64,000 bases of DNA from Pseudomonas fluorescens (GCF_001708445.1 NZ_CP015637.1:372001-436000), one strand, 5' to 3'; shown: positions 29,452 through 39,538, counted from the first letter of the stretch. Notes: a model not told the origin generated them from the letters alone. Translations and numbers: made by a program.

Positions 29452-29886
29452 ATGAAGCCTCAACTGATCGCCGCCGCGGAACTCGACCGTCTCGAGACTT
29501 GGCAGAAATACTCCGCCCACATGTGCGGTGGCTGCGTGTCCAGCTGCTGCACGCTGCCGGTTGAGGTGAAGATCAAGGACCTGATCCGCATTGGCATCGT
29601 CGATGAATTCGAGCTCGGCGACCCGCCGAAAAACATCGCCAAGCGTTTGCAGAAGGAAGGCATTGTCGAACGCTACAACAACAAATCCGAGATTTTTACC
29701 CTGCAGCGCATGAGCAACAACGACTGCTTGTACCTGGATCGTAAGACGCGCTTCTGCACTATTTATGACAAGCGTCCGGATACCTGCCGCAACCACCCGA
29801 AAATCGGGCCGCGCCCGGGGTATTGCGCATATAAGCCGAAGGAAGTGGTGCGCGAAACCAAGTTCAAGACCCTCGATAAGTTCTGA
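29452..29886 (+). CDS. YkgJ-family cysteine cluster protein
   Basis: 144-aa cytosolic protein of the zinc/iron-chelate (YkgJ/UPF0153) family. The metal-binding cysteines are visible: MCGGCVSSCC near residues 25-33, then C in NDCLYLD, C in RFCTIYDKRPDTCRNHP and C in GYCAY. The CxxC...CC plus C...YDxRPxxC pattern is diagnostic. The role is not established; relatives have been proposed to bind Fe-S clusters or zinc. It is convergent with typA; a REPIN and the typA terminator lie between. Confidence 0.9.
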   Translation: MKPQLIAAAELDRLETWQKYSAHMCGGCVSSCCTLPVEVKIKDLIRIGIVDEFELGDPPKNIAKRLQKEGIVERYNNKSEIFTLQRMSNNDCLYLDRKTRFCTIYDKRPDTCRNHPKIGPRPGYCAYKPKEVVRETKFKTLDKF

Positions 29887-29910
29887 TCCAGGTTTTGCAG
29901 GGGGCTCAAG

Positions 29911-30004
29911 GGCCCCATCGGGGGCAAGCCCCCTCCCACACTGACCGCATTCCAAATAACTGTACTCGGTCAAATGTGGGAGGGGGCTTGCCCCCGATGA
30001 GGCC
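29911..30004. repeat. REPIN, TGTGGGAGGGGGCTTG-type
   Basis: Inverted arms GGCCCCATCGGGGGCAAGCC and GGCTTGCCCCCGATGAGGCC around a spacer of about 35 bases, in the convergent gap between the YkgJ-family gene and typA. Type A. Confidence 0.92.
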
Positions 30005-30033
30005 GGTACAGCCACCACAAAACCTGCAGACAT

Positions 30034-30071
30034 AAAAAAACGCCCCCGGCCTTTCGACCGGGGGCGTTTTC
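30034..30071 (-). terminator. Rho-independent terminator of typA
   Basis: Stem CGCCCCCGG / CCGGGGGCG with flanking A/T runs (AAAAAAA on the left, TTTT on the right); on the reverse strand it gives a GC hairpin plus a long T-tract 18 bases after the typA stop. The A-run on the left also lets it act in both directions. Confidence 0.88.
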
Positions 30072-30088
30072 ATTCAGCCCGAGTTAAC

Positions 30089-31909
30089 TCAGTTCTTGGC
30101 TTTCTTGGCAGCGCGGGTACGCTCGCCTTCGTCCAGGATCTTCTTACGCAGGCGGATCGACTTAGGCGTGACTTCGCACAGCTCGTCGTCCTGGATGAAT
30201 TCCAGGGCCTGTTCCAGGGTGAAGCGAACAGGTGGAACCAGGGCGATGGTTTCGTCTTTACCCGAAGCACGCATGTTGTCGAGCTTCTTGCCTTTGGTTG
30301 GGTTGACGCCCATGTCGTTGTCACGGCTGTTCAGGCCAACGATCTGACCGTTGTAGATCTCTTGACCGTGTTCAACGAACAGCTTGCCACGCGCCTGGAG
30401 GGTTTCCAGGGAGTAGGTCAGCGCCTTGCCGGTTTCTACCGATACCAGAACACCGTTCTGACGGCCGGACATGTCGCCGGACTTCATGGTGTCGTAGCGA
30501 TCGAAGATCGAGGTCAGGATGCCAGCACCGTTGGTCAGGGTCAGGAACTGGTTACGGAAACCGATCAGACCACGAGCAGGGATGTTGTATTCCAGACGCA
30601 CACGGCCTTTGCCATCCGGCACCATGTTGGTCAGGTCGCCCTTACGCAGGCCCATCTCTTCCATGACCTTGCCCTGGGATTCTTCAGGGGTGTCGATGGT
30701 GACGTTTTCGAACGGTTCCTGCTTCACGCCGTCAACAGTACGGATGATCACTTCAGGACGACCAACGCCCATTTCGAAGCCTTCGCGACGCATGGTTTCG
30801 ATCAGTACCGAGAGGTGCAGCTCACCACGGCCGGAAACCTTGAACTTGTCAGCCGAGTCGCCTTCTTCAACGCGCAGTGCAACGTTGTACAGCAGCTCTT
30901 TGTCCAGACGTTCCTTGATGTTACGGGAAGTCACGAACTTGCCTTCTTTACCGCAGAAAGGCGAGTCGTTTACCTGGAAGGTCATGGAAACGGTTGGCTC
31001 GTCAACGGTCAGAGGCTTCATCGCCTCGACAGTGTCCGGCTGGCACAGGGTGTCGGAGATGAACAGCGAGTCCATGCCGCTGACGCACACGATGTCGCCG
31101 GCGAAGGCTTCTTCAACGTCGATACGGTGCAGGCCGTGGTGGCCCATCAGCTTCAGGATACGGCCGTTACGCTTCTTGCCGTCGGCGCCGATAGCCACAA
31201 CCGGGGTGTTCGGCTTGACGCTACCACGGGCGATACGGCCAACGCCGATAACACCCAGGAAGCTGTTGTAGTCCAGTGCCGAGATTTGCATCTGGAACGG
31301 ACCGTCACGGTCAACCTTCGGTGGTGGAACGTGGTCAACGATCGCCTGGTACAGCGGGGTCATGTCTTCCGCCATGGCGGTGTGTTCCAGACCGGCAATA
31401 CCGTTCAGGGCCGATGCGTAGATTACTTGGAAATCAAGTTGCTCTTCGGTAGCGCCCAGGTTGTCGAACAGGTCGAAGATCTGGTCCAGAACCCAGTCCG
31501 GACGCGCGCCTGGACGGTCAACCTTGTTGATGCACACGATCGGACGCAGGCCGGCTTCGAAAGCCTTCTTGGTCACGAAACGGGTTTGCGGCATAGGACC
31601 GTCTTGAGCGTCAACCAGCAGCAGAACGGAGTCAACCATCGACATTACGCGTTCTACTTCGCCGCCGAAGTCGGCGTGGCCCGGGGTATCCACGATGTTG
31701 ATGTGGTAGCCGTTCCAGTTGATAGCGGTGTTTTTAGCCAGGATGGTAATACCGCGCTCTTTTTCCTGGTCGTTGGAGTCCATCACGCGCTCGTCGTTGA
31801 GCTCGTTGCGCTCCAGGGTGCCGGATTGACGCAAGAGTTTGTCTACCAGGGTGGTTTTACCATGGTCAACGTGAGCAATGATGGCGATGTTACGTAGATT
31901 TTCGATCAC
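30089..31909 (-). CDS. typA: Ribosome-associated translational GTPase TypA/BipA
   Basis: Elongation-factor-like GTPase that binds the ribosome and helps 50S assembly and stress and virulence adaptation. 606 aa, normal length. It starts with a GTG (reads [11 protein letters not shown]). GTP-binding motifs: HVDHGKTTL (P-loop), [27 protein letters not shown] switch region is present as KERGITIL. The C-terminal domain ends in a Lys/Arg-rich tail. Divergent-transcription partner is absent: thiI upstream is in the same direction but 139 bases away. Confidence 0.97.
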   Translation of the reverse strand: MIENLRNIAIIAHVDHGKTTLVDKLLRQSGTLERNELNDERVMDSNDQEKERGITILAKNTAINWNGYHINIVDTPGHADFGGEVERVMSMVDSVLLLVDAQDGPMPQTRFVTKKAFEAGLRPIVCINKVDRPGARPDWVLDQIFDLFDNLGATEEQLDFQVIYASALNGIAGLEHTAMAEDMTPLYQAIVDHVPPPKVDRDGPFQMQISALDYNSFLGVIGVGRIARGSVKPNTPVVAIGADGKKRNGRILKLMGHHGLHRIDVEEAFAGDIVCVSGMDSLFISDTLCQPDTVEAMKPLTVDEPTVSMTFQVNDSPFCGKEGKFVTSRNIKERLDKELLYNVALRVEEGDSADKFKVSGRGELHLSVLIETMRREGFEMGVGRPEVIIRTVDGVKQEPFENVTIDTPEESQGKVMEEMGLRKGDLTNMVPDGKGRVRLEYNIPARGLIGFRNQFLTLTNGAGILTSIFDRYDTMKSGDMSGRQNGVLVSVETGKALTYSLETLQARGKLFVEHGQEIYNGQIVGLNSRDNDMGVNPTKGKKLDNMRASGKDETIALVPPVRFTLEQALEFIQDDELCEVTPKSIRLRKKILDEGERTRAAKKAKN

Positions 31910-32048
31910 TTGTGTATCTCGATCAGAGGATTCGGTGTGCTGACAGGTCGTGGCAGCGATTAACAGTAGAGTCAGGCCTTGCCGTTACAGCTTGACGGCA
32001 GAGTCGGGGGGCCGGTGACGCAGGCCACAGGCAAACAGCCCCGGGCTC

Positions 32049-33503
32049 TTAGCTCGGTCGATAAACGCGCACATTGGCATGCCCCTCACTGAGCAAATGG
32101 TGGGCATGCAGGCGACTCATCACGCCTTTGTCGCAATACAGCAGGTACTGACGGCTGTTATCCAGTTCCTTGAAACGCGCGTTCAATGCATAGAACGGCA
32201 GCGTTTGTACGTCGATGCCAGCGATTTCCAGCGGCTCATCCTCCGCGGCATCCGGGTGACGGATGTCGATGACGATCTGGCCGGCCAGGGCTTCGCTGAC
32301 TTCTTCGATCTGCACATCCTGGCCCAGTTCATCGATGACTCGATCGATCGGGACCAGCTTGGCGTTCTCGAGCGCACGCTCCAGAATCGCCATGTCAAAC
32401 TGTTGTTCTTCGTACTCCACGCGGTTGCGCTTGGCGTGGGTCTTGGGGTTCACCGAGATGACCCCGCAATATTCAGGCATATGCTTGGCGAAATCAGCGG
32501 TGCCGATTTTTTCCGCCAGGTCGATGATGTCCTGCTTGTGGCTGGCGATCAGCGGGCGCAACACCAGCTTTTCGGTCACACAGTCGATCAGCGACAGGTT
32601 CGGCAGCGTCTGGCTGGAGACCTGGGAGATCGCTTCGCCGGTCACCAGCGCGTCGATCTGCAACTGATCGGCGATTCGGGACGCAGCGCGCAACATCATA
32701 CGCTTCAATACTACGCCCATATGACTGTTATCGACTTTGCCGAGAATTTCCCCGAGCACTTCCTCGAACGGCACGCTCACAAATAGCACACGCTGGGAGC
32801 TGCCGTACTTCTTCCAGATGTAATGCGCGACTTCCATCACGCCCAATTCGTGTGCACGCCCGCCCAGGTTAAAGAAGCAGAAATGGCTCATCAGCCCGCG
32901 GCGCATGATCTGGTAGGCCGCCACCGTGGAATCGAAACCGCCAGACATGAGTACCAGGGTCTGTTCCAGGGCACCCAGCGGGTAGCCGCCGATGCTGTCG
33001 TGCTGGCTATGGATCACGAACAACCGTTGGTCGCGAATTTCCATGCGCACTTCAATTTGTGGCGCTTTCAAGGAAATTCCGGCTGCGCCGCACTCGCGAC
33101 GCAGCTTGCTGCCGACGTATTTCTCGACGTCCATGGAGCTGAACGGGTGCTTGCCGGCACGCTTGCAGCGCACCGAAAAAATCTTCCCTTCCAGCTCATC
33201 ACCGAAGTGCTGCTTGCACTTTTCGGTGATGTCGTCGAAGTCGCCCAGTGGATACTCGTCCACCTGCAGGAAATGCGCGATACCCGGCATGCAGCTCAGC
33301 CGTTCGGTCATGTCCTTCAAGGCTTTGGGGTCGGTCACGCGGGTTTCCAGCTCGAGGTTGTCCCACACGCCGTTCACCACCACAGCCGGGTCCAGATCGC
33401 GGAGCACGGCACGGATGTTCTTGGCCAACTGACGGATGAAACGCATCCGTACCGGTCGGCTCTTGATGGTGATCTCTGGGAAGACTTTAACGATTAATTT
33501 CAT
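32049..33503 (-). CDS. thiI: tRNA 4-thiouridine / thiamine sulfurtransferase ThiI
   Basis: Transfers sulfur to tRNA U8 (s4U) and takes part in thiazole synthesis. I start at the ATG at 33501-33503 ([20 protein letters not shown]), giving 484 aa, the long enterobacterial type. Order: N-terminal ferredoxin-like and THUMP domains (about 1-165), PP-loop ATPase with LMSGGFDST near residue 180, and a C-terminal rhodanese domain whose active Cys is in YCDKGVMS (near residue 457). The disulfide-partner Cys is in MPEYCGVIS. All key residues appear present. Confidence 0.97.
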   Translation of the reverse strand: MKLIVKVFPEITIKSRPVRMRFIRQLAKNIRAVLRDLDPAVVVNGVWDNLELETRVTDPKALKDMTERLSCMPGIAHFLQVDEYPLGDFDDITEKCKQHFGDELEGKIFSVRCKRAGKHPFSSMDVEKYVGSKLRRECGAAGISLKAPQIEVRMEIRDQRLFVIHSQHDSIGGYPLGALEQTLVLMSGGFDSTVAAYQIMRRGLMSHFCFFNLGGRAHELGVMEVAHYIWKKYGSSQRVLFVSVPFEEVLGEILGKVDNSHMGVVLKRMMLRAASRIADQLQIDALVTGEAISQVSSQTLPNLSLIDCVTEKLVLRPLIASHKQDIIDLAEKIGTADFAKHMPEYCGVISVNPKTHAKRNRVEYEEQQFDMAILERALENAKLVPIDRVIDELGQDVQIEEVSEALAGQIVIDIRHPDAAEDEPLEIAGIDVQTLPFYALNARFKELDNSRQYLLYCDKGVMSRLHAHHLLSEGHANVRVYRPS

Positions 33504-33600
33504 GGAAACAGCGCGCGCAGGGCCTGCCGAAAAAGGGGGGCGCGGATTATAGCGGAAATCGCTCAAGGTTTAACCAGTTAATATGCATTGAAGGTGATGC

Positions 33601-33686
33601 GCACCAAAACGGGTCATTTATGCAAATCGGCGCTACATTGCAGTGCGTTAATTATTCCATTTCGGCCGATTGCACCGTTATAGGGG
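33601..33686 (+). promoter_or_regulatory. Possible NtrC sites upstream of glnA
   Basis: Two stretches resemble half or imperfect NtrC boxes (GCAC-N7-GTGC): GCACCAAAACGGGTC at 33601-33615 and TGCACCGTTATAGGGGC at 33671-33687. They lie 60 to 145 bases before the expected sigma-54 start point. The first half-site is good in each, the second is weak, so this is tentative. Confidence 0.35.
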
Positions 33687-33719
33687 CGATTTTGAGGCAG
33701 AAAGGCCATGTTGGCGCAC

Positions 33720-33735
33720 TGGCATGCAATTTGCT
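33720..33735 (+). promoter_or_regulatory. Sigma-54 promoter of glnA
   Basis: TGGCATGCAATTTGCT matches TGGCACG-N4-TTGCW, with GG and GC exactly ten bases apart. The expected start is near 33746, leaving a leader of about 90 bases before the glnA ATG. This is the nitrogen-regulated promoter expected for glnA. Confidence 0.8.
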
Positions 33736-33836
33736 CTCTTGTGAGGCAGGTTGCCATGGCGGAGTATCCGCGCCGGCATCACCCACATTCTAAGGGCTAA
33801 CTCCACTACCCAGCCCGAAGCCACCCGGAGGACACC

Positions 33837-35243
33837 ATGTCGAAGTCGGTTCAACTCATCAAAGATCATGACGTTAAATGGATTGATCTGCGCTTCACGG
33901 ACACAAAAGGCACTCAGCACCACGTGACCATGCCGGCTCGCGACGCGCTGGATGACGCTTTCTTCGAAGAAGGCAAAATGTTCGACGGCTCCTCCATTGC
34001 CGGTTGGAAAGGCATCGAAGCTTCCGACATGATCCTGATGCCGGACGACAGCACTGCCGTGCTGGACCCGTTCACCGAAGACCCAACCCTGATCATCGTC
34101 TGCGACGTGATCGAGCCTTCGACCATGCAAGGCTACGACCGCGACCCACGTGCGATCGCCAAGCGTGCCGAGGAATACCTGAAGTCGACCGGTATCGGCG
34201 ACACCGTATTCGTAGGCCCTGAGCCAGAATTCTTCATCTTTGATTCGGTCAAGTTCAAGTCCGACATCTCCGGCTCCATGTTCAAGATCTTCTCCGAACA
34301 AGGTTCGTGGATGTCCGACCAGGACGTGGAAGGCGGCAACAAAGGCCACCGTCCAGGCATCAAAGGTGGCTACTTCCCAGTTCCGCCATTCGACCACGAC
34401 CACGAAATCCGTACCTCCATGTGCAACGCCATGGAAGAAATGGGCCTGGTCATCGAAGTGCACCACCACGAAGTGGCCACTGCCGGCCAGAACGAAATCG
34501 GTGTGAAATTCAACACCCTGGTGGCCAAGGCTGACGAAGTCCAGACCCTGAAGTACTGCGTACACAACGTGGCTGATGCCTACGGCCGTACCGCGACCTT
34601 CATGCCTAAGCCTCTGTACGGCGATAACGGCTCGGGTATGCACGTTCACCTGTCCATCGCTAAAGAAGGCAAGAACACCTTCGCTGGCGAAGGTTATGCC
34701 GGCCTGTCCGACACCGCCCTGTACTTCATCGGCGGTATCATCAAGCACGGTAAGGCCCTGAACGGCTTCACCAACCCGTCGACCAACTCCTACAAGCGTC
34801 TGGTTCCAGGCTTCGAAGCGCCGGTCATGCTGGCCTACTCGGCACGCAACCGTTCTGCCTCGATCCGTATTCCTTACGTGTCCAGCCCGCGCGCTCGCCG
34901 TATCGAAGCCCGCTTCCCGGATCCAGCAGCCAACCCATACCTGGCCTTCGCTGCTCTGGTCATGGCTGGCCTGGACGGTATCCAGAACAAGATCCACCCT
35001 GGCGACGCCGCCGACAAAAACTTGTACGACCTGCCGCCTGAAGAGGCCAAAGAGATCCCACAAGTGTGCGGCAGCCTGAAAGAAGCCCTGGAAGAGCTGG
35101 ACAAGGGCCGTGCGTTCCTGACCAAAGGCGGCGTATTCAGCGACGACTTCATCGATGCCTACATCGAGCTGAAAAGCGAAGAAGAAATCAAAGTACGCAC
35201 CTTCGTACACCCACTGGAATACGAGCTGTACTACAGCTGCTGA
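33837..35243 (+). CDS. glnA: Glutamine synthetase, type I
   Basis: Dodecameric cytosolic enzyme that makes glutamine from glutamate, ammonia and ATP; the entry point for ammonia assimilation. 468 aa, normal for GSI-beta. The start has GGAGG seven bases upstream (CGGAGGACACCATG). Motifs: [12 protein letters not shown] near the N-terminus, the ATP-binding [14 protein letters not shown] region, NRSASIRIP, and the adenylylation Tyr in [10 protein letters not shown] near residue 398. Expression probably comes from the sigma-54 promoter upstream. ntrB and ntrC follow about 1.5 kb downstream but are split off by two other genes. Confidence 0.98.
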   Translation: MSKSVQLIKDHDVKWIDLRFTDTKGTQHHVTMPARDALDDAFFEEGKMFDGSSIAGWKGIEASDMILMPDDSTAVLDPFTEDPTLIIVCDVIEPSTMQGYDRDPRAIAKRAEEYLKSTGIGDTVFVGPEPEFFIFDSVKFKSDISGSMFKIFSEQGSWMSDQDVEGGNKGHRPGIKGGYFPVPPFDHDHEIRTSMCNAMEEMGLVIEVHHHEVATAGQNEIGVKFNTLVAKADEVQTLKYCVHNVADAYGRTATFMPKPLYGDNGSGMHVHLSIAKEGKNTFAGEGYAGLSDTALYFIGGIIKHGKALNGFTNPSTNSYKRLVPGFEAPVMLAYSARNRSASIRIPYVSSPRARRIEARFPDPAANPYLAFAALVMAGLDGIQNKIHPGDAADKNLYDLPPEEAKEIPQVCGSLKEALEELDKGRAFLTKGGVFSDDFIDAYIELKSEEEIKVRTFVHPLEYELYYSC

Positions 35244-35274
35244 TCCGGTAGCGCTGCTTGACGCAGCGTGATGA

Positions 35275-35304
35275 AAGAGGCCTCCTTCGGGAGGTCTTTT
35301 TTTG
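35275..35304 (+). terminator. Rho-independent terminator of glnA
   Basis: Hairpin AGAGGCCTCC-TTCG-GGAGGTCTTTTTTT: a GC stem with a stable UUCG tetraloop followed by seven T. It lies 32 bases after the glnA stop. Confidence 0.92.
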
Positions 35305-35362
35305 CCCGAATTTTATTAAACATGTGGGAGAGGGCTCGCCCCCTCCCACAAGGAGATCAGCC

Positions 35363-35902
35363 TTGAAACGTCGACTTGTATTTGCCCTGCTGTTCGTCAC
35401 TACCAGTGCGAGCGCCGCGCCAGCCAGCCTTGAGCCATTGCTCAACAGCATCGCCGAACGCCTGGCCATCGCCGACCAGGTCGCCCTGAGCAAATGGGAC
35501 AGCAAAAAGCCCGTAGAGGACAAGAAGCGCGAACAGGAGGTCATCGCCAGCGTCATCGCCCAGGCCCCCAACTACAAACTGGCGCCCGCCGCCGCCGAGC
35601 AATTTTTCTCAGCGCAGATAGAGGCGAACAAACTGGTGCAGTACACCCACCTGTCCGACTGGCAGTTCCAGGGCAAGGCACCCGATGACCCGCGCCCTGA
35701 CCTGGTGAAGCAGATTCGCCCGCAGCTGGATCAATTGCAAAAACGCCTGCTGCAAGAACTGGCGGACTTCACCCCGCAACGCACCGACCAAAAGTGCCCG
35801 CAGTGGCTGGCCGAGGCGGTGCATGAGCCGTTGAACGAGCCGTTGCAGCAACTGGCGATGATTCGCGCCACTGCCGAGCTGTGTATCCACACAGGCGAAT
35901 AA
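35363..35902 (+). CDS. Secreted chorismate mutase (AroQ-gamma type)
   Basis: Predicted periplasmic chorismate mutase, about 179 aa. I choose a TTG start (LKRRLVFALLFVTTSASA) because AAGGAG sits eight bases upstream; the longer open frame would read through the glnA terminator. A signal peptide of about 20 residues ends in ASA-A. The mature protein is all-helical with the *AroQ pattern: LLNSIAERLAIADQVALSKWDS near its start (conserved R, K and D) and a later VASVIAQAP-like helix. Two cysteines (in DQKCPQW and ELCIHTGE) could make the C-terminal disulfide. Exported chorismate mutases have no clear metabolic role. Confidence 0.82.
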   Translation: MKRRLVFALLFVTTSASAAPASLEPLLNSIAERLAIADQVALSKWDSKKPVEDKKREQEVIASVIAQAPNYKLAPAAAEQFFSAQIEANKLVQYTHLSDWQFQGKAPDDPRPDLVKQIRPQLDQLQKRLLQELADFTPQRTDQKCPQWLAEAVHEPLNEPLQQLAMIRATAELCIHTGE

Positions 35903-35988
35903 CAGATGACACCCACATCATTTTAGGCCCCTTCCGGCATCCGTCCCCCAGAAAGCGATCGTAGCCTGACCGGCCACTCAGCGAACGG

Positions 35989-36426
35989 ATGAAACCGACC
36001 ATGGAAGCCCTCAAATGCTTGATCGCAACAGCGGCGTGTTTGGCTGCGCTAGGCTGCAGCAGCCAGCCCAAAGACGCCGTACAGATCGAAAAGGAAACCC
36101 TGCTGCAGAGCAGCGCATCATGGGACGGAACACCTTACGAGGCTTACCCCTCCGGCCCGCCGGAACTTACGCTGTTGCGACTCAAGATCCCGGCGAATAC
36201 GCAGTTGCCCTGGCACAGCCACCCCATGCCGAACGCAGCGTATATCCTCTCGGGCGAGTTGATCGTTGAAACCCGTAAAGGCGGGCGGGCTCTCACCCTG
36301 ACTCAAGGGCAAACCCTGGCCGAGATGGTGGGCACAGTCCATCGCGGCAGAACCGGAAGCACGCCAGTGGAGCTGCTGGTGTTTTACGCCGGCACCATGG
36401 GCATGCCGCTGTCCCAGCCGCATTGA
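35989..36426 (+). CDS. Cupin-domain lipoprotein
   Basis: 145-aa predicted lipoprotein with a single cupin barrel. The signal region CLIATAACLAALGCSSQ has lipobox ALGC. An alternative start is the ATG at 36001. Cupin motif 1 is PWHSHPMPNAAYILSGEL (two His and a Gly-Glu-Leu), and motif 2 is VGTVHRGRTG, with only one His in the usual position. A metal could be bound by these His residues. Substrate unknown. It stands between the chorismate mutase gene and ntrB; no shared operon signal is seen. Confidence 0.8.
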   Translation: MKPTMEALKCLIATAACLAALGCSSQPKDAVQIEKETLLQSSASWDGTPYEAYPSGPPELTLLRLKIPANTQLPWHSHPMPNAAYILSGELIVETRKGGRALTLTQGQTLAEMVGTVHRGRTGSTPVELLVFYAGTMGMPLSQPH

Positions 36427-36441
36427 TAAAGTCCTGCCACC

Positions 36442-36475
36442 GAGATCGCTCTCGACATCGGCCGAGAACGATCTC
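36442..36475. terminator. Hairpin after the cupin lipoprotein gene
   Basis: Stem GAGATCG-c-TCTCG / CGAGA-a-CGATCTC (twelve pairs with one internal mismatch) around an eight-base loop, 16 bases past the stop codon. The T-rich tail is weak, so terminator function is tentative. Confidence 0.45.
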
Positions 36476-36506
36476 TCATCACTTCCTGAACAACCTTCAT
36501 AAAACC

Positions 36507-36521
36507 GCACTATATTGGTGC
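36507..36521 (+). promoter_or_regulatory. NtrC-binding site upstream of ntrB
   Basis: GCACTATATTGGTGC fits the GCAC-N7-GTGC consensus and, as I recall it, is the same as the core of a high-affinity NtrC site at E. coli glnA. It lies about 155 bases upstream of the start point expected from the sigma-54 element at 36650-36665, a normal enhancer distance. Confidence 0.75.
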
Positions 36522-36649
36522 GACAACTTGCACCCTACCCACCTGCCCAGCCCATTTTGGTTCGAAACTTCCCGTTGAAGCTGGCAGAACGCCACAGTTT
36601 CGAGCCTTAAATCCTTATTTCAGGGGTTTAACGCTTCTTTTCGGAGCCT

Positions 36650-36665
36650 TGGTTTGGTTTTTGCA
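36650..36665 (+). promoter_or_regulatory. Candidate sigma-54 promoter of ntrB
   Basis: TGGTTTGGTTTTTGCA has GG and GC exactly ten bases apart and the TTGCA of the -12 element, though the -24 block (TGGTTTG) departs from TGGCACG. The start would be near 36676, about 46 bases before the ntrB ATG. Together with the upstream NtrC box it predicts positive autoregulation of ntrBC. Confidence 0.65.
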
Positions 36666-36721
36666 TTTTCCTTGTATCAGCGTGTGCCTCAAGCCCGCGC
36701 CTTGCTCCAAAAGAGGTCCTG

Positions 36722-37807
36722 ATGACCATCAGCGATGCACTGCACCGTTTGTTACTCGACAACCTGACGACCGCGACCATCCTGCTCAACGACGACTTGC
36801 GTCTTGAGTACATGAACCCGGCGGCGGAGATGCTCCTGGCCATCAGCGGCCAGCGCAGCCATGGGCAGTTCATCAGCGAATTGTTCACCGAGTCGGCCGA
36901 AGCCTTGAGTTCATTGCGCCAGGCGGTGGAGCAGGCACACCCATTCACCAAGCGCGAGGCGATGCTCACGGCCCTGACCGGCCAAACCCTGACCGTCGAC
37001 TACGCCGTGACCCCGATCCTGAGCAACGGCGCCACCCTGCTGCTGCTTGAAGTGCATCCCCGCGACCGCCTGCTGCGCATCACCAAAGAAGAAGCCCAGC
37101 TGTCCAAGCAGGAAACCAGCAAGATGCTGGTCCGCGGCCTGGCCCATGAGATCAAGAACCCGTTGGGCGGGATTCGCGGTGCCGCGCAGTTGCTGGCCCG
37201 CGAGCTGCCGGACGAGCACCTCAAGGACTACACCAACGTCATCATTGAAGAGGCCGACCGCCTGCGCAACCTGGTGGACCGCATGCTCGGCTCCAACAAA
37301 CTGCCGTCGCTGGCGATGACCAACGTGCACGAGGTGCTCGAGCGCGTCTGCCAGCTGGTCGAAGCCGAAAGCCAGGGCTGCATCACCCTGGTGCGCGACT
37401 ACGACCCGAGCATTCCCGACGTATTGATCGACCGCGAACAGATGATCCAGGCCGTGCTCAATATCGTGCGCAACGCCATGCAAGCCATCAGCAGCCAGAA
37501 CGAGCTGCGCCTGGGCCGCATCAGCCTGCGCACCCGCGCCCTGCGCCAGTTCACCATCGGCCACGTGCGCCATCGCCTGGTAACCAAGGTCGAGATCATC
37601 GACAACGGTCCGGGCATTCCTGCGGAACTGCAGGAAACCATCTTCTTTCCAATGGTCAGCGGCCGCCCGGACGGTACCGGGCTGGGCCTGGCCATTACCC
37701 AGAACATCATCAGCCAGCACCAGGGTCTGATCGAATGTGAGAGCCATCCCGGCCACACCACGTTCTCGATCTTTCTGCCTCTGGAACAAGGAGCCCCATC
37801 GACATGA
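36722..37807 (+). CDS. ntrB: Nitrogen regulation sensor histidine kinase NtrB
   Basis: Cytosolic sensor kinase/phosphatase (also called GlnL/NRII) that phosphorylates NtrC when nitrogen is short and is switched by PII. 361 aa, normal length, with no membrane segment. An N-terminal PAS domain (about 5-115) is followed by the H-box GLAHEIKNPLGGIRGA (His near 140), the N-box NIVRNAMQA, and the ATP-binding DNGPGIP and GTGLGLA motifs. GAGG precedes the ATG. It overlaps ntrC by four bases (ATGA). Confidence 0.97.
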   Translation: MTISDALHRLLLDNLTTATILLNDDLRLEYMNPAAEMLLAISGQRSHGQFISELFTESAEALSSLRQAVEQAHPFTKREAMLTALTGQTLTVDYAVTPILSNGATLLLLEVHPRDRLLRITKEEAQLSKQETSKMLVRGLAHEIKNPLGGIRGAAQLLARELPDEHLKDYTNVIIEEADRLRNLVDRMLGSNKLPSLAMTNVHEVLERVCQLVEAESQGCITLVRDYDPSIPDVLIDREQMIQAVLNIVRNAMQAISSQNELRLGRISLRTRALRQFTIGHVRHRLVTKVEIIDNGPGIPAELQETIFFPMVSGRPDGTGLGLAITQNIISQHQGLIECESHPGHTTFSIFLPLEQGAPST

Positions 37808-39240
37808 GCCGTAGTGAAACTGTGTGGATCGTCGATGACGACCGTTCTATCCGCTGGGTCCTCGAGAAAGCCTTGCAACAGGAAGGCATGACCACCCAGA
37901 GCTTCGACAGCGCTGACGGGGTGATGAGCCGCCTGGCGCGCCAGCAGCCCGACGTGATCATCTCCGACATCCGCATGCCCGGCGCCAGTGGCCTGGACCT
38001 GCTGGCGCGGATTCGCGAACAGCACCCGCGCCTGCCGGTAATCATCATGACGGCGCACTCGGACCTGGACAGCGCTGTCGCGTCCTACCAGGGCGGTGCG
38101 TTTGAATACCTGCCCAAGCCGTTCGACGTGGACGAGGCGGTGGCGCTGGTCAAGCGCGCCAACCAGCACGCCCAGGAACAACAGAACCAGGAAGCGCCGC
38201 CAGCGCTGACCCGCACCCCGGAAATCATCGGCGAAGCGCCGGCGATGCAGGAAGTGTTTCGCGCCATCGGGCGCTTGAGCCACTCCAACATCACCGTGCT
38301 GATCAATGGCGAGTCGGGTACCGGTAAAGAACTGGTGGCCCACGCCCTGCACCGTCACAGCCCAAGGTCGGCCTCGCCGTTTATCGCACTGAACATGGCG
38401 GCGATTCCGAAGGACTTGATGGAGTCCGAGCTGTTCGGCCATGAGAAAGGCGCGTTCACTGGCGCGGCCAACCTGCGTCGCGGCCGCTTTGAGCAAGCCG
38501 ATGGCGGTACGCTGTTCCTCGATGAGATCGGCGATATGCCGGCCGATACCCAGACCCGCCTGCTGCGGGTACTGGCGGACGGCGAGTTCTATCGCGTGGG
38601 CGGGCATACGCCGGTCAAGGTCGATGTGCGCATCATCGCCGCGACTCACCAGAACCTGGAAACCCTGGTGCATGCGGGCAAATTCCGCGAGGACTTGTTC
38701 CACCGCTTGAACGTGATCCGTATCCACATTCCCCGGATGTCGGACCGTCGCGAAGATATCCCGACCCTCGCTCGCCACTTCCTCAGCCGCGCCGCCCAGG
38801 AGCTGGCCGTGGAGCCGAAGCTGCTGAAAACCGAGACCGAGGAATACCTGAAGAACCTGCCGTGGCCAGGCAACGTGCGCCAGTTGGAGAACACCTGCCG
38901 CTGGATCACGGTGATGGCATCCGGGCGCGAGGTGCATATCAGCGACCTGCCGCCGGAGCTGTTGAGCCTGCCGCAGGACTCGGCCCCAGTGACCAACTGG
39001 GAACAAGCCCTGCGCCAATGGGCCGACCAGGCCCTGGCACGCGGCCAGTCAAACCTGCTGGACAGCGCCGTACCGGCGTTCGAGCGGATCATGATCGAAA
39101 CGGCCCTCAAGCACACCGCTGGTCGCCGCCGCGATGCCGCCGTGCTGCTGGGCTGGGGCCGCAATACCCTGACTCGCAAGATCAAGGAACTGGGGATGAA
39201 GGTGGATGGTGGTGACGACGACGACGGCGATGAGGGCTGA
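37804..39240 (+). CDS. ntrC: Nitrogen regulation response regulator NtrC
   Basis: Sigma-54-dependent enhancer-binding activator (GlnG/NRI), 478 aa. Receiver domain (about 1-120) with the phospho-Asp in IISDIRMPG near residue 54; central AAA+ domain with GESGTGKE (Walker A), the sigma-54 contact loop GAFTGA, and [10 protein letters not shown] (Walker B); C-terminal Fis-type helix-turn-helix ([21 protein letters not shown]). A short acidic tail ([11 protein letters not shown]) ends the protein. It is coupled to ntrB by overlap. Likely targets in this window are glnA, ntrB and the sRNA next door. Confidence 0.98.
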   Translation: MSRSETVWIVDDDRSIRWVLEKALQQEGMTTQSFDSADGVMSRLARQQPDVIISDIRMPGASGLDLLARIREQHPRLPVIIMTAHSDLDSAVASYQGGAFEYLPKPFDVDEAVALVKRANQHAQEQQNQEAPPALTRTPEIIGEAPAMQEVFRAIGRLSHSNITVLINGESGTGKELVAHALHRHSPRSASPFIALNMAAIPKDLMESELFGHEKGAFTGAANLRRGRFEQADGGTLFLDEIGDMPADTQTRLLRVLADGEFYRVGGHTPVKVDVRIIAATHQNLETLVHAGKFREDLFHRLNVIRIHIPRMSDRREDIPTLARHFLSRAAQELAVEPKLLKTETEEYLKNLPWPGNVRQLENTCRWITVMASGREVHISDLPPELLSLPQDSAPVTNWEQALRQWADQALARGQSNLLDSAVPAFERIMIETALKHTAGRRRDAAVLLGWGRNTLTRKIKELGMKVDGGDDDDGDEG

Positions 39241-39264
39241 GTCTCAGATCCACTGAAAATCCAA

Positions 39265-39353
39265 TGTGGGAGGGGGCTTGCCCCCGATAGCGGTGGATCA
39301 GTCACATAGATGTCGACTGACACTCCGCCGTCGGGGGCAAGCCCCCTCCCACA
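39265..39353. repeat. REPIN, TGTGGGAGGGGGCTTG-type
   Basis: Inverted REP pair 25 bases after ntrC. Its inner spacer (beginning GATAGCGGTGGATCAGTCAC) is almost identical to that of the copy at 40767-40855, differing at about one position near its right end. Confidence 0.92.
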
Positions 39354-39380
39354 TTTGGACCTCCAAAGGCTTCAGAACCG

Positions 39381-39400
39381 TGCACCGCTTCAATGCACCA
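39381..39400 (+). promoter_or_regulatory. Candidate NtrC sites upstream of the NrsZ-like RNA
   Basis: Two TGCACC half-sites in tandem (39381-39386 and 39394-39399). The stretch GCACCGCTTCAATGC at 39382-39396 fits GCAC-N7-GTGC with one mismatch. It lies about 170-185 bases before the expected transcription start, a suitable enhancer position. Confidence 0.55.
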
Positions 39401-39475
39401 TGAACCGGCATCGGGCATGGATCCGGCGCCTGAAACCGCAGAACCGCTGAAAAAAACCTGAACCCCGAAAACACC

Positions 39476-39498
39476 AAAGCCCCGTATTCCGGGGCTTT
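39476..39498 (+). terminator. Likely terminator downstream of ntrC
   Basis: Hairpin AAAGCCCCG-TATTC-CGGGGCTTT, ten pairs closing a short loop. A T-run (TTTTTTTT) appears only some 15 bases further on. It lies between ntrC and the sRNA promoter and would insulate them. Confidence 0.6.
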
Positions 39499-39538
39499 GC
39501 GCTTTCTGAAGATTTTTTTTGGCGCCACTTCGCGACTC

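Noticed and set aside
33601..33687. Firm NtrC sites at glnA
   Set aside because: Only one half of each dyad is good, so they are listed as tentative, unlike the clear box at ntrB.
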